From positions 1 to 11,365 of the forward strand of contig JBKJZO010000137.1 in NCBI GenBank assembly GCA_046715235.1: DNA of 11,365 nucleotides, read 5' to 3'. Shown here one piece after another: positions 1 to 7,059 of this stretch (the stretch's first letter is position 1; each line of letters begins with the position of its first letter). Below the pieces are notes generated by a model. That model worked only from the letters and a program-made list of their open reading frames with translations. It had not been told where the DNA came from and did not search any database. Both the position numbers and the translations under genes were made by a program. The stretch is from JBKJZO01 sp046715235 (GTDB lineage Bacteria > Actinomycetota > Actinomycetes > BP-191).

Positions 1-1
1 C

Positions 2-118
2 TACGGTTCCGGAGCGCAGCCCGCACCGCCTGGCGCTGCCCCGAGCTGGCCGCCCAGTGCCCCCGACCAATACGCGCCGCCGCCGTCGTCCACGCCTCCG
101 CATCCGGAGCAGCGCTAG
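2..118 (+). CDS. Proline-rich C-terminal tail of a protein cut by the left edge
   Basis: This is the last 38 codons of a + strand gene whose body lies outside the window, ending at a TAG at 116-118. The visible peptide is rich in Pro, Ala and Ser and ends in HPEQR. Such disordered tails are common at the ends of actinobacterial membrane and secreted proteins, but the tail alone does not identify a family. Nearly every third base is G or C, as expected for coding sequence here. The same frame stays open for another 22 codons after the TAG and closes with a TAG at 185-187. The gene converges on thiC with about 65 bases between the two stops. The reading is inferred from composition only. Confidence 0.5.
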   Translation, partial: YGSGAQPAPPGAAPSWPPSAPDQYAPPPSSTPPHPEQR

Positions 119-183
119 CCGCGCAGGCGTGAAGCTCGGTCGCTGCAGCAGTTCGGTAGCGGCCTGTTTGTCGCCGCAGATGC

Positions 184-1932
<1,749 letters not shown>

Positions 1933-1935
1933 GCT

Positions 1936-2022
1936 CGCTCCCTACGCCGGCATTACCCGGACAGGTTCAGGCGGTCGGCGGCGCGTTAGCCGCCCTCTCA
2001 GCCCGGTCCCCCGAGCTCCCGC
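1936..2022 (-). promoter_or_regulatory. TPP riboswitch (thi box) of thiC
   Basis: Read on the - strand, this leader contains the conserved thi-box elements in order: a GGGGGACC stretch, GGGCUGAGAG (RNA form of the CTCTCAGCCC on the + strand around 1995-2004), a variable hairpin (GGCGGC arms at 1977-1982 and 1989-1994 around a 6-base loop), GAACCUG, then GGGUAAUGCCGGCGUAGGGA. The aptamer binds thiamine pyrophosphate. Its 3' conserved block GUAGGGAGC is also the best Shine-Dalgarno sequence for thiC, and the start codon follows within a few bases. There is no room for a separate expression platform, so direct masking of the ribosome site is the likely mechanism. That mechanism is inferred; the aptamer identification is firm. 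Confidence 0.95.
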
Positions 2023-2044
2023 GATTTCGGTGTCGTGCCCGCCC

Positions 2045-2050
2045 AGCCTA
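2045..2050 (-). promoter_or_regulatory. Candidate -10 box of the thiC promoter
   Basis: On the - strand this reads TAGGCT, matching the actinobacterial TAnnnT pattern. It lies about 25 bases upstream of the aptamer's 5' end, which would give a short 5' lead before P1. No convincing -35 box sits at the right distance, so this is a weak call resting on position and the -10 pattern. Confidence 0.3.
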
Positions 2051-2122
2051 CGCCCGGGGGGACGGGCGACGTACCGCGCCAAACGCACCGGCAAGGCTCG
2101 CTACGTGATCCTGCTGGATTGA

Positions 2123-2157
2123 GACGGCACCGCCATCCCCCATGTGGCGGCGCCGTC
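2123..2157. terminator. Strong hairpin between the thiC leader and the upstream membrane-protein gene
   Basis: Arms of 13 bases at 2123-2135 (GACGGCACCGCCA) and 2145-2157 (TGGCGGCGCCGTC) pair with a single A/C mismatch around a 9-base loop. No T-tract follows on either strand, which is usual for actinobacterial terminators. It lies about 100 bases past the stop of the - strand membrane protein gene and upstream of the thiC leader, so the likely job is to stop read-through into the riboswitch. It also falls directly after a TGA that ends a short + strand open frame. Confidence 0.5.
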
Positions 2158-2259
2158 ACCACAGGTGCCCCCATACCGGTTTCACTACCTGCGTTTGGCG
2201 AGTCTCACGCAACTACCTTCTTGATCGCAAAGCATTCACGCACATGTCGCCCAGATGGG

Positions 2260-3000
2260 CTAAGAACGCGAGGGCACGGCGATGCCCGCCCGGCTGCGGA
2301 TCAACGCCGTGCCGAACAGCCAGGCGCCGATGCTCGCAAGCCCTGTGCCCAGCGCCCACACGTCGTCGCCATCGGCGCGGAACAGCGCCGTCCAGTAGAG
2401 GTCTCCGGCCACCGTCAGCAGCAGCCCGACGCCACTGACGACCATGCCTACGCGCAGCCAGCGAGCCTGCAGACGACGATCGCGTACGACGGGGAGGGCG
2501 ACGAGCATGAACATGCCGACCGCAAAGACGACGAAACCGGCGAGCATGATCCGGTCAGCGACGAGATCTCTGCCGGTGCTGACAGCAGCGAGCAGAGAGC
2601 CGATCGCGAACGGCCCGGCGAACAGTGACCAACGCACCGGACGGACGGCGTGAGGTGAAGCGACCGCCTCGCAGGCGAGTCCGATGGCTCCCAGCGTGAA
2701 GAGGAGGTAGGCCAATTGCGAGGGCACCTCGGCGTACTCAGGGCGATTCGGTCGTCCCGCCAGACCGAGGACCACCACAGCGAACACGCTGGGGACCAAC
2801 GACACCGCGACGGGCGCCAACGTGCCGCGGCCGTCGAAGAGCCTGGCCACCAGATGCCAGGCCCGCGCTTGCCGTTCCAGCCAACGTTCAGCGGCCGTCT
2901 GCGGCTTCCACTGGCTGGCGACGTCGTTGAGGAACGAGTCCTGCGCGAGTCGGTCATCGGGATGCTGCCGCCAACTCGCGAGGCGGTGCAAGAACCGCAT
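2260..3000 (-). CDS. Unrecognised six-helix integral membrane protein
   Basis: I do not recognise the family. The 246-residue protein has a polar, helical N-terminal part (residues 1 to about 58, many Trp, Arg and Gln) followed by six likely membrane helices at roughly 61-82, 95-115, 124-142, 151-172, 183-206 and 213-235. A short tail of Arg and Ser closes it. The ATG at 2998-3000 is chosen because GAGGGG lies seven bases ahead of it. An in-frame ATG at 3013-3015 and longer extensions upstream would run through the promoter region and read as low-quality Cys/Arg-rich sequence. It is transcribed divergently from padR and shares a 92-base promoter region with it. PadR regulators often control an adjacent divergent membrane protein, so it may be the regulator's target. 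Confidence 0.85.
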   Translation of the reverse strand: MRFLHRLASWRQHPDDRLAQDSFLNDVASQWKPQTAAERWLERQARAWHLVARLFDGRGTLAPVAVSLVPSVFAVVVLGLAGRPNRPEYAEVPSQLAYLLFTLGAIGLACEAVASPHAVRPVRWSLFAGPFAIGSLLAAVSTGRDLVADRIMLAGFVVFAVGMFMLVALPVVRDRRLQARWLRVGMVVSGVGLLLTVAGDLYWTALFRADGDDVWALGTGLASIGAWLFGTALIRSRAGIAVPSRS

Positions 3001-3007
3001 GGCTGTG

Positions 3008-3013
3008 CCCCTC
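3008..3013 (-). promoter_or_regulatory. Ribosome binding site that sets the start of the six-helix protein
   Basis: On the - strand this is GAGGGG, seven bases before the ATG at 3000. It supports that start over the in-frame ATG at 3015, which would overlap it, and over any longer N-terminus. Confidence 0.65.
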
Positions 3014-3030
3014 ATCTGCGCGGTTCCGGC

Positions 3031-3060
3031 ACTGTACGGGCAAAACGAGCATTCCGTCAT
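3031..3060 (-). promoter_or_regulatory. Promoter of the six-helix membrane protein gene
   Basis: On the - strand the -35 is ATGACG (3055-3060) and the -10 is TACAGT (3031-3036), with an 18-base spacer. Both are fair matches to the housekeeping sigma pattern. The expected transcription start near 3024 gives a short leader of about 24 bases that contains the GAGGGG ribosome site. Confidence 0.5.
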
Positions 3061-3073
3061 TGGAACGCCCAAT
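3049..3073. promoter_or_regulatory. Candidate operator between two divergent promoters
   Basis: An imperfect inverted repeat, GCATTCC then six bases then GGAACGC (3049-3068, one mismatch per arm pair), is overlapped by a perfect ATTGG, five bases, CCAAT repeat (3059-3073). Together they cover the -35 regions of both the - strand promoter and the + strand padR promoter. This is where a dimeric winged-helix repressor such as the adjacent PadR protein would be expected to bind and shut both genes. The repeat is seen; its binding by PadR is inferred. It does not match the ATGT/ACAT pattern described for classical PadR sites. Confidence 0.4.
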
Positions 3074-3086
3074 CCCGGTGTACTGT
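3060..3086 (+). promoter_or_regulatory. Promoter of padR and the downstream PLP enzyme gene
   Basis: The -10 is TACTGT (3081-3086). A -35-like TTGGAA lies at 3060-3065, giving a short spacer of 15 bases. The expected transcription start falls at or next to the GTG at 3093, so the message would be leaderless. This agrees with the lack of any Shine-Dalgarno sequence before that GTG. Confidence 0.4.
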
Positions 3087-3092
3087 CCCGCC

Positions 3093-3485
3093 GTGCGCAG
3101 GAAGAGCGGGACCGGACTAGTCCGCAACGAATTGAAGACACTGGCAGCCGCGCTGAAGCTCGCCGTCGACGGGCAGGTCAGGCTCTACGGATACGAGTTG
3201 TTCGCTCAACTCGGCACGTGGGAGGGCCAGCCGCCCATGAACCACGGCACTCTTTACCGCTGCCTGCGCTCACTCGAGAGCAAGGGCTTTCTGCACGCCG
3301 AGAAGGACGACAGCGAGTCTCGCGCCGGCCCGCCGCGCGTCTACTACGAGCTCACCGCGAGCGGCATGGCCGAGGCGCGGCGGTCGACGTACGCACTTGC
3401 CTCCGAGGTCAACGCGCTGTCGTGGATCGACCCGAGAGACGCGTTGCCCGCCGCACTGCCACCGCGCCGCCGGAGCCCTTCGTAG
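3093..3485 (+). CDS. PadR-family winged-helix transcriptional regulator
   Basis: The 130-residue protein has the PadR winged-helix core: a GYELFAQLGTW helix, the NHGTLYRCLRSLESKGFL recognition region, and the PRVYYELTASG wing. PadR proteins are dimeric, usually repressors, and often respond to small toxic molecules or drugs. The GTG at 3093 is preferred because it sits where a leaderless start is expected from the -10 box at 3081-3086. An in-frame ATG at 3060 would lie inside the promoter. The C-terminal part after the wing is short and ends in an Arg/Pro-rich tail, so it lacks the long PadR C-terminal helical domain. Its stop codon directly abuts the GTG of the next gene, so the two are one transcript. 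The likely targets are itself, the PLP enzyme and the divergent membrane protein. Confidence 0.85.
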   Translation: MRRKSGTGLVRNELKTLAAALKLAVDGQVRLYGYELFAQLGTWEGQPPMNHGTLYRCLRSLESKGFLHAEKDDSESRAGPPRVYYELTASGMAEARRSTYALASEVNALSWIDPRDALPAALPPRRRSPS

Positions 3486-4586
3486 GTGACCGACCCGGCC
3501 GAACACATCGAGACCGCAGCCGTGACAGCGGGGCGGCCGAGCGGGCCGGGCTCACCGGTCAACACGCCCGCGACGTTCACGTCGACGTACCGCTTCGGTG
3601 GTGACGTCGGCTACGGGCGATGGGGCAACCCGACGTGGTCGGCGTTCGAGGAGGCTCTCGGCCGGCTCGAGGGCGGGTACGCCGTCGCGTTCTCCAGCGG
3701 CATGGGCGCGGTCTCCGCGCTGATCGACACGCTCCCCCTCGGGTCACTGGTGGTCGCGCACGACACCGCCTATTCCGGGACGCGCAGCCTGCTCGCGCAA
3801 TGTGCGGCTCACGGCACGCACCGAATACGCCGGGTCGACATGACCGACACGGAGGCGACGATCGAGGCGCTGGACGGCGCGGAACTGCTCTGGGTCGAGA
3901 CACCCACCAATCCGATGCTCGGCATCGTCGATTTGAGCACCGTGCTGGGTACGGCGAACGCGCGCGGTGTGACGTCGGTCGTCGACAACACGTTTGCGAC
4001 ACCGGTTCTGCAACGACCGCTGGAGTTCGGCGTGACCGCGGTGATGCACAGCGCGACGAAGTACATCGGCGGGCATTCCGACCTGCTGCTCGGCGCGGTG
4101 GTCACACGGGACGAGGCGATGCGCGATCAGCTGCTCGCCCACCGCACATCACGGGGAGCGATACCGGGCACCATGGAGGCCTGGCTGGCCCTGCGCGGGA
4201 TGCGCACACTGCCCCTGCGAATGGAGCGGGCGCAGAGCAACGCACTGGCGCTGGCGACGCGGCTGCGCGCTCATCCGGCCGTCGTCGCGGTCAGCTACCC
4301 GGGCCTGTCCGACCACCCTGCGGCGGCAATCGTGACCCAGCAGATGGACGGGCCGGGCGCGATGGTGTCCTTCGAACTCGCCGACGCGCAGATCGCCGAC
4401 GCATTCACTGCGAAGCTGCGCATCATCACCGACGCGACGAGTCTTGGCGGCGTGGAGACGACCATCGACCGCCGCAGCCGCTGGGACGGCGACGAAGGCG
4501 TGCCGGTCGGCCTGATGCGGCTCTCCGTCGGGATCGAGCACGTCGACGACCTGTGGGCGGACATCGCGCAGGCACTGCAGACCTGA
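3486..4586 (+). CDS. PLP-dependent Cys/Met-metabolism enzyme (cystathionine gamma-lyase or gamma-synthase type)
   Basis: This is a fold-type I PLP enzyme of the Cys/Met metabolism family, 366 residues and near the usual length. Visible family marks are YGRWGNPT (43-50), SSGMGAVSA, the ETPTNPM segment, D167 in DNTF (contact to the cofactor ring nitrogen), the Schiff-base lysine K192 in SATKYIGGHSD, SLGGVET (319-325) and MRLSVGIE (344-351). The family includes cystathionine gamma-synthase, gamma-lyase and methionine gamma-lyase, which sequence alone separates poorly. The usual His-Pro/Thr-His stretch after SLGGVET is replaced by an Arg-Arg-Ser-Arg-Trp run, a form I associate with actinobacterial proteins annotated as gamma-lyases. 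The GTG start directly follows the padR stop; a weak GGAG lies ten bases ahead, so initiation is probably coupled to padR. It converges on the next gene with five bases between stops. Confidence 0.92.
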   Translation: MTDPAEHIETAAVTAGRPSGPGSPVNTPATFTSTYRFGGDVGYGRWGNPTWSAFEEALGRLEGGYAVAFSSGMGAVSALIDTLPLGSLVVAHDTAYSGTRSLLAQCAAHGTHRIRRVDMTDTEATIEALDGAELLWVETPTNPMLGIVDLSTVLGTANARGVTSVVDNTFATPVLQRPLEFGVTAVMHSATKYIGGHSDLLLGAVVTRDEAMRDQLLAHRTSRGAIPGTMEAWLALRGMRTLPLRMERAQSNALALATRLRAHPAVVAVSYPGLSDHPAAAIVTQQMDGPGAMVSFELADAQIADAFTAKLRIITDATSLGGVETTIDRRSRWDGDEGVPVGLMRLSVGIEHVDDLWADIAQALQT

Positions 4587-4591
4587 CTCGC

Positions 4592-4969
4592 TCAGCCGTC
4601 GACGTACCCGCCGTCACGCAGGTCCGCCCACCGCTCGAAGACGTTGCGCTTGGGGTCGCGGCGCGCGACGAGCTCGGCGAGCAGGTAGAGCAGCGGAAAG
4701 AGCACGGGCGTGAACAGCGCCCACTGCGTCGCGTGCTTGGTCTCGTGACGCAACCGTTCCGGCGTACCGAGGTGGCCGAACAACCACACGTTGCCGTACG
4801 TCGTCCCGCCCTTGGCGAAGCCCCCGTGCATCTCGCCGCAGGAGATGAAAAGACCAGGACACATCACCGGCGACCCACCGTGGATCAGTCCCCAGATGAC
4901 CGCGGGGACCGTGATGGGGAGATTGATCGCGAACCGCAGCACGTGGCCGACGCGGCGGGGCAGGTCCAT
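4592..4969 (-). CDS. Small membrane protein with an HExxHxxQ zinc-protease-like motif
   Basis: The 125-residue protein has a likely membrane or re-entrant segment at about 14-31 and a second at about 84-101. Between them lie a Gly-rich stretch with Cys37 and Cys44 and the motif H75-E76-T-K-H79-A-T-Q82, which is the HExxH zinc-binding signature. Further on, N109-V-F-E112-R-W-A could give a third zinc ligand (Glu112). Short bacterial membrane proteins with this layout are known mostly as hypothetical proteins; no substrate is known to me. If active, it would be a very small membrane metallopeptidase; it may instead be a non-catalytic zinc or scaffold protein. It is the last gene of the cluster, four bases after the rhodanese stop and without a clear ribosome site, which suggests coupled translation. 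Confidence 0.82.
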   Translation of the reverse strand: MDLPRRVGHVLRFAINLPITVPAVIWGLIHGGSPVMCPGLFISCGEMHGGFAKGGTTYGNVWLFGHLGTPERLRHETKHATQWALFTPVLFPLLYLLAELVARRDPKRNVFERWADLRDGGYVDG

Positions 4970-4973
4970 CGGA

Positions 4974-5297
4974 TCAGGCGATCCGGGGCGGGGCGCCGGA
5001 CTCGCTCGTCAGCGGCCGGCCGGCCTTGGCCCACGCCTCCATACCGCCCTCGAGGTTGCGCGCGGTCCAGCCGTTCTGGTTGAGGTACGCCGCCACCTGG
5101 GCTGAGCGCCCGCCGACGCGACAGGCGACCACGACGTCGCGATCCTTGGGCACCTCGTCGAGGCGCGTGATCAGGGTGCTCATCGGGACGAACGTCGCGC
5201 TCTCGGCATGGCCGGCCTGCCATTCGTCCGCCTCGCGGACGTCGAGCAGGAACTCGGTGCCGTCGAGCTGCGCAACCGTGACTGTGGGGATCGACAT
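4974..5297 (-). CDS. Single-domain rhodanese-like protein (sulfurtransferase)
   Basis: The 107-residue protein is one rhodanese domain. It has the entry LLDVREADEWQAGH (the DVRE and GH marks of the fold) and the active-site loop C59-R-V-G-G-R-S65, with the catalytic Cys followed by the closed loop that holds a persulfide. It ends with the NLEGGMEAW motif. Single-domain rhodaneses move sulfane sulfur between a donor such as thiosulfate and an acceptor such as cyanide or a thiol; the real partner here is unknown. The ATG at 5295-5297 is chosen; a GTG at 5313-5315 would add six residues. No clear ribosome site precedes either. It follows the glycosylase gene by 12 to 30 bases depending on the start, so it is probably co-transcribed. 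Confidence 0.93.
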   Translation of the reverse strand: MSIPTVTVAQLDGTEFLLDVREADEWQAGHAESATFVPMSTLITRLDEVPKDRDVVVACRVGGRSAQVAAYLNQNGWTARNLEGGMEAWAKAGRPLTSESGAPPRIA

Positions 5298-5327
5298 GGC
5301 GAGATTGTGCCGCACCCGCGCCGATCG

Positions 5328-6185
5328 TTACTTGAGTAAGCGGCTCATTCGCCGGTCGGCCAGCGGTTTGCCACCGGTCTGGCACGTGGCGCAGTACTGC
5401 AGCGACTTGTCGGCGAAGGCGACCTCGCGCACGGTGTCGCCGCACACCGGGCACGGCAGTCCGGTGCGCCCGTGTACTCGCAGATTGCTCTTCTTCTCGC
5501 TCTTGAGCTCGCCGGCCGGCGTGTCCTTCGACCGCTCGACCGCGTCGGTCAGCACCGTGACGACGGCGTCGTGCAGCCGCTCGATCTCATCGGCATCCAA
5601 CGACGACGCAGTCTTGAACGGCGAGAGCCGCGCGACGTGCAACGCCTCGTCGGAGTAGGCGTTACCGACACCCGCGATGACCTGCTGGTCGGTGAGCAGC
5701 CCTTTGATCTGGCCCTTGCGCTGCGCGCACATCGCGGTAAACGCAGCGAGGTCGAAACCGGGATCGAGAGGGTCGACGCCGAGGCCATGGATGCCCGGCA
5801 CTGCCTCGAGGTCACGCACGACGTACGCCGCGAGTCCCTTCTTCGTGCCTGCTTCGGTCGCGTCGAAGCCGCCGCCCTCGGCAAGCCGCAGCCGCAGGGC
5901 TATCGGGCCGCCAGGTCGCGGCGGCTTGGGCGGCAGCTCGTCGTACCAGCGCAGCCAACCGGCCCGGGCGAGATGCAACACGAAGAAGACACCGTCGGCG
6001 TCGACGTACAAGAACTTGCCGCGCCGGCCGAGGCCGGTGACCTCGAGCCCGGCGATCGCATGGGCCGGTGGGTCATACGTCTTCAGCGCGGCGACACTCG
6101 CGAACTCGAGGCCGGCGACGTGTCGGCCGAGCATGCGCTCCGACAGATAGCGGACGAGCGACTCGACCTCGGGAAGCTCCGGCAC
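5328..6185 (-). CDS. Fpg/Nei-family DNA glycosylase and AP lyase
   Basis: This 285-residue enzyme removes oxidised bases from DNA and cuts the resulting abasic site. It shows the N-terminal catalytic Pro2 and Glu3 in MPELPEVE, Lys57 in GRRGKFLY, a helix-two-turn-helix ending in VIAGVGNAYSDEAL (Asn175), and a zinc finger with Cys245, Cys248, Cys265 and Cys268. In E. coli Fpg the finger carries a DNA-contacting Arg five residues before the third Cys; here that place holds Lys260. The tail CQTGGKPLADRRMSRLLK is longer than in E. coli Fpg and marks an actinobacterial-type clade distinct from classical MutM and Nei, so I give no gene symbol. The start is a GTG at 6183-6185, seven bases after the previous stop, with no strong ribosome site. 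Confidence 0.95.
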   Translation of the reverse strand: MPELPEVESLVRYLSERMLGRHVAGLEFASVAALKTYDPPAHAIAGLEVTGLGRRGKFLYVDADGVFFVLHLARAGWLRWYDELPPKPPRPGGPIALRLRLAEGGGFDATEAGTKKGLAAYVVRDLEAVPGIHGLGVDPLDPGFDLAAFTAMCAQRKGQIKGLLTDQQVIAGVGNAYSDEALHVARLSPFKTASSLDADEIERLHDAVVTVLTDAVERSKDTPAGELKSEKKSNLRVHGRTGLPCPVCGDTVREVAFADKSLQYCATCQTGGKPLADRRMSRLLK

Positions 6186-6192
6186 GACAGCG

Positions 6193-6573
6193 TCAGGACG
6201 TTACGGAGTGATTGCCCGGGCCCTTGGCCCGATCAGAGCGGGCCCCGGACTCAACTTCCTCCAGGACCTCCTCGACCACCTCGTCGACGATGCCGAGGCG
6301 GCGACGGCGGCGGGCCGCACGCCGGGCCTGAATCTTGTGCGCAGCGTCAGCGACGACTTTCTGCACCCATCGCTTGAGGCGTTCGGCCCACGTGAACTCG
6401 GTCGCCAGAATGCTGAGGCCGAGGAAAACGGCCGCCCACCCAGGCCCTGGGGTAATCAACATGATTACCCCAGCGAGCACGATGACCCAGCCGACGATGA
6501 AGACGCCTATGCGCTTGACGTGCTTACGCAACCGCTTCGCCTCCCGGGCGGGCCGCTGCGCGCGACCGGACAT
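6193..6573 (-). CDS. PGPGW-motif transmembrane protein
   Basis: The 126-residue protein has two close membrane helices (about 22-40 and 47-59) joined by T-P42-G-P-G-W46, the signature of the PGPGW putative membrane family, whose role is unknown. A basic N-terminus precedes the helices. After them comes a long, very basic stretch rich in Arg (about 66-93) and then an acidic helix rich in Glu and Val. The ATG at 6571-6573 begins only four bases after a likely -10 box, too close for a normal leader. A TTG at 6529-6531, with GGGAGG eight bases ahead of it, would start the protein at residue 15, right before the first helix, and may be the true start. It is the first gene of a four-gene cluster. 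Confidence 0.85.
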   Translation of the reverse strand: MSGRAQRPAREAKRLRKHVKRIGVFIVGWVIVLAGVIMLITPGPGWAAVFLGLSILATEFTWAERLKRWVQKVVADAAHKIQARRAARRRRRLGIVDEVVEEVLEEVESGARSDRAKGPGNHSVTS

Positions 6574-6576
6574 TTC

Positions 6577-6605
6577 ACCGTACCCGACTCACGGACACCG
6601 GTCAG
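6577..6605 (-). promoter_or_regulatory. Promoter of the PGPGW-glycosylase-rhodanese-HExxH cluster
   Basis: On the - strand the -35 is CTGACC (6600-6605) and the -10 is TACGGT (6577-6582), with a 17-base spacer. Transcription should begin around 6570, inside or at the annotated ATG, which would give a leaderless message or favour the TTG start at 6531. Confidence 0.45.
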
Positions 6606-6610
6606 CCCAA

Positions 6611-6627
6611 CTCGGCTCTCGGCCGAG
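6611..6627 (-). terminator. Hairpin after the cupredoxin gene
   Basis: A perfect 6-bp stem (CTCGGC and GCCGAG) with a 5-base loop begins 12 bases after the cupredoxin stop. On the - strand it is followed by TTGGG rather than a real T-tract. Its place between the stop and the next promoter supports a terminator role. Confidence 0.4.
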
Positions 6628-6639
6628 GTCAGGACGGCC

Positions 6640-7059
6640 TCACCGAACGGTCAGGTCGGCTGTCATCCCGTACGCGAAGTGACCGGGCACATGGCACGCG
6701 TAGACAAGCTTTCCGGACCGCGCGAAGGTCACGGTCGTCCGCACGGTGGCACCGGCCGGTACGTCGACCTCTTCCGGCCGTGCGCCGTGCGCCGGTTCGG
6801 TGCCCGCTTCGTGCCGGGCCTGCACGTCGTCGTCGCCGACGATGAACTCGTGGTCGATGAAGTCGTCGTTGCGCAGGACGAACGTCACCGGCGTCCCGGC
6901 CGGAACCGCGATCTGCGCCGGCTCGAACCGCGAGTAGCGCATGCGCACATCCACGGTGACCGGATCAGGCGGGCCTGCGGCGGCGCGCGCCGAACAGCCG
7001 GCTGACAGCGACGCCGCGATGATCAACAGTGGCACCAGTCGCGTGCCGCGTGTCGTCAT
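6640..7059 (-). CDS. Exported cupredoxin, probable lipoprotein
   Basis: The 139-residue protein begins with a hydrophobic signal ending in SLSAGC, so Cys22 is a likely lipid-attachment site (the lipobox is imperfect, with Ser at -3). The mature part is one cupredoxin domain. Type 1 copper ligands are visible as H70 in DHEF, C122 and H127 in ACHVPGH, and M132 in YGM (spacing C-x4-H-x4-M). Two further His at 83 and 91 lie in a loop after HEFIVGDDD, and H123 sits beside the ligand Cys. Such proteins carry electrons or bind copper outside the membrane. The ATG overlaps the stop of the DUF2330 gene (ATGA), so this short form is preferred over an upstream extension with no sensible protein. No ribosome site is seen, so translation is likely coupled. 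Confidence 0.9.
   Translation of the reverse strand: MTTRGTRLVPLLIIAASLSAGCSARAAAGPPDPVTVDVRMRYSRFEPAQIAVPAGTPVTFVLRNDDFIDHEFIVGDDDVQARHEAGTEPAHGARPEEVDVPAGATVRTTVTFARSGKLVYACHVPGHFAYGMTADLTVR

Noticed and set aside
3001..3141. N-terminal extension of the six-helix membrane protein up to 3141
   Set aside because: It would run through both promoters and the start of padR. The extra residues are Cys/Arg/Ser-rich noise, and a good ribosome site supports the ATG at 3000.
3620..5083. Long + strand open frame of 487 codons over the PLP enzyme and the HExxH gene
   Set aside because: It is out of frame with the clear PLP enzyme and antisense to the next genes, and its product is low-complexity Arg/Ala/Gly sequence.
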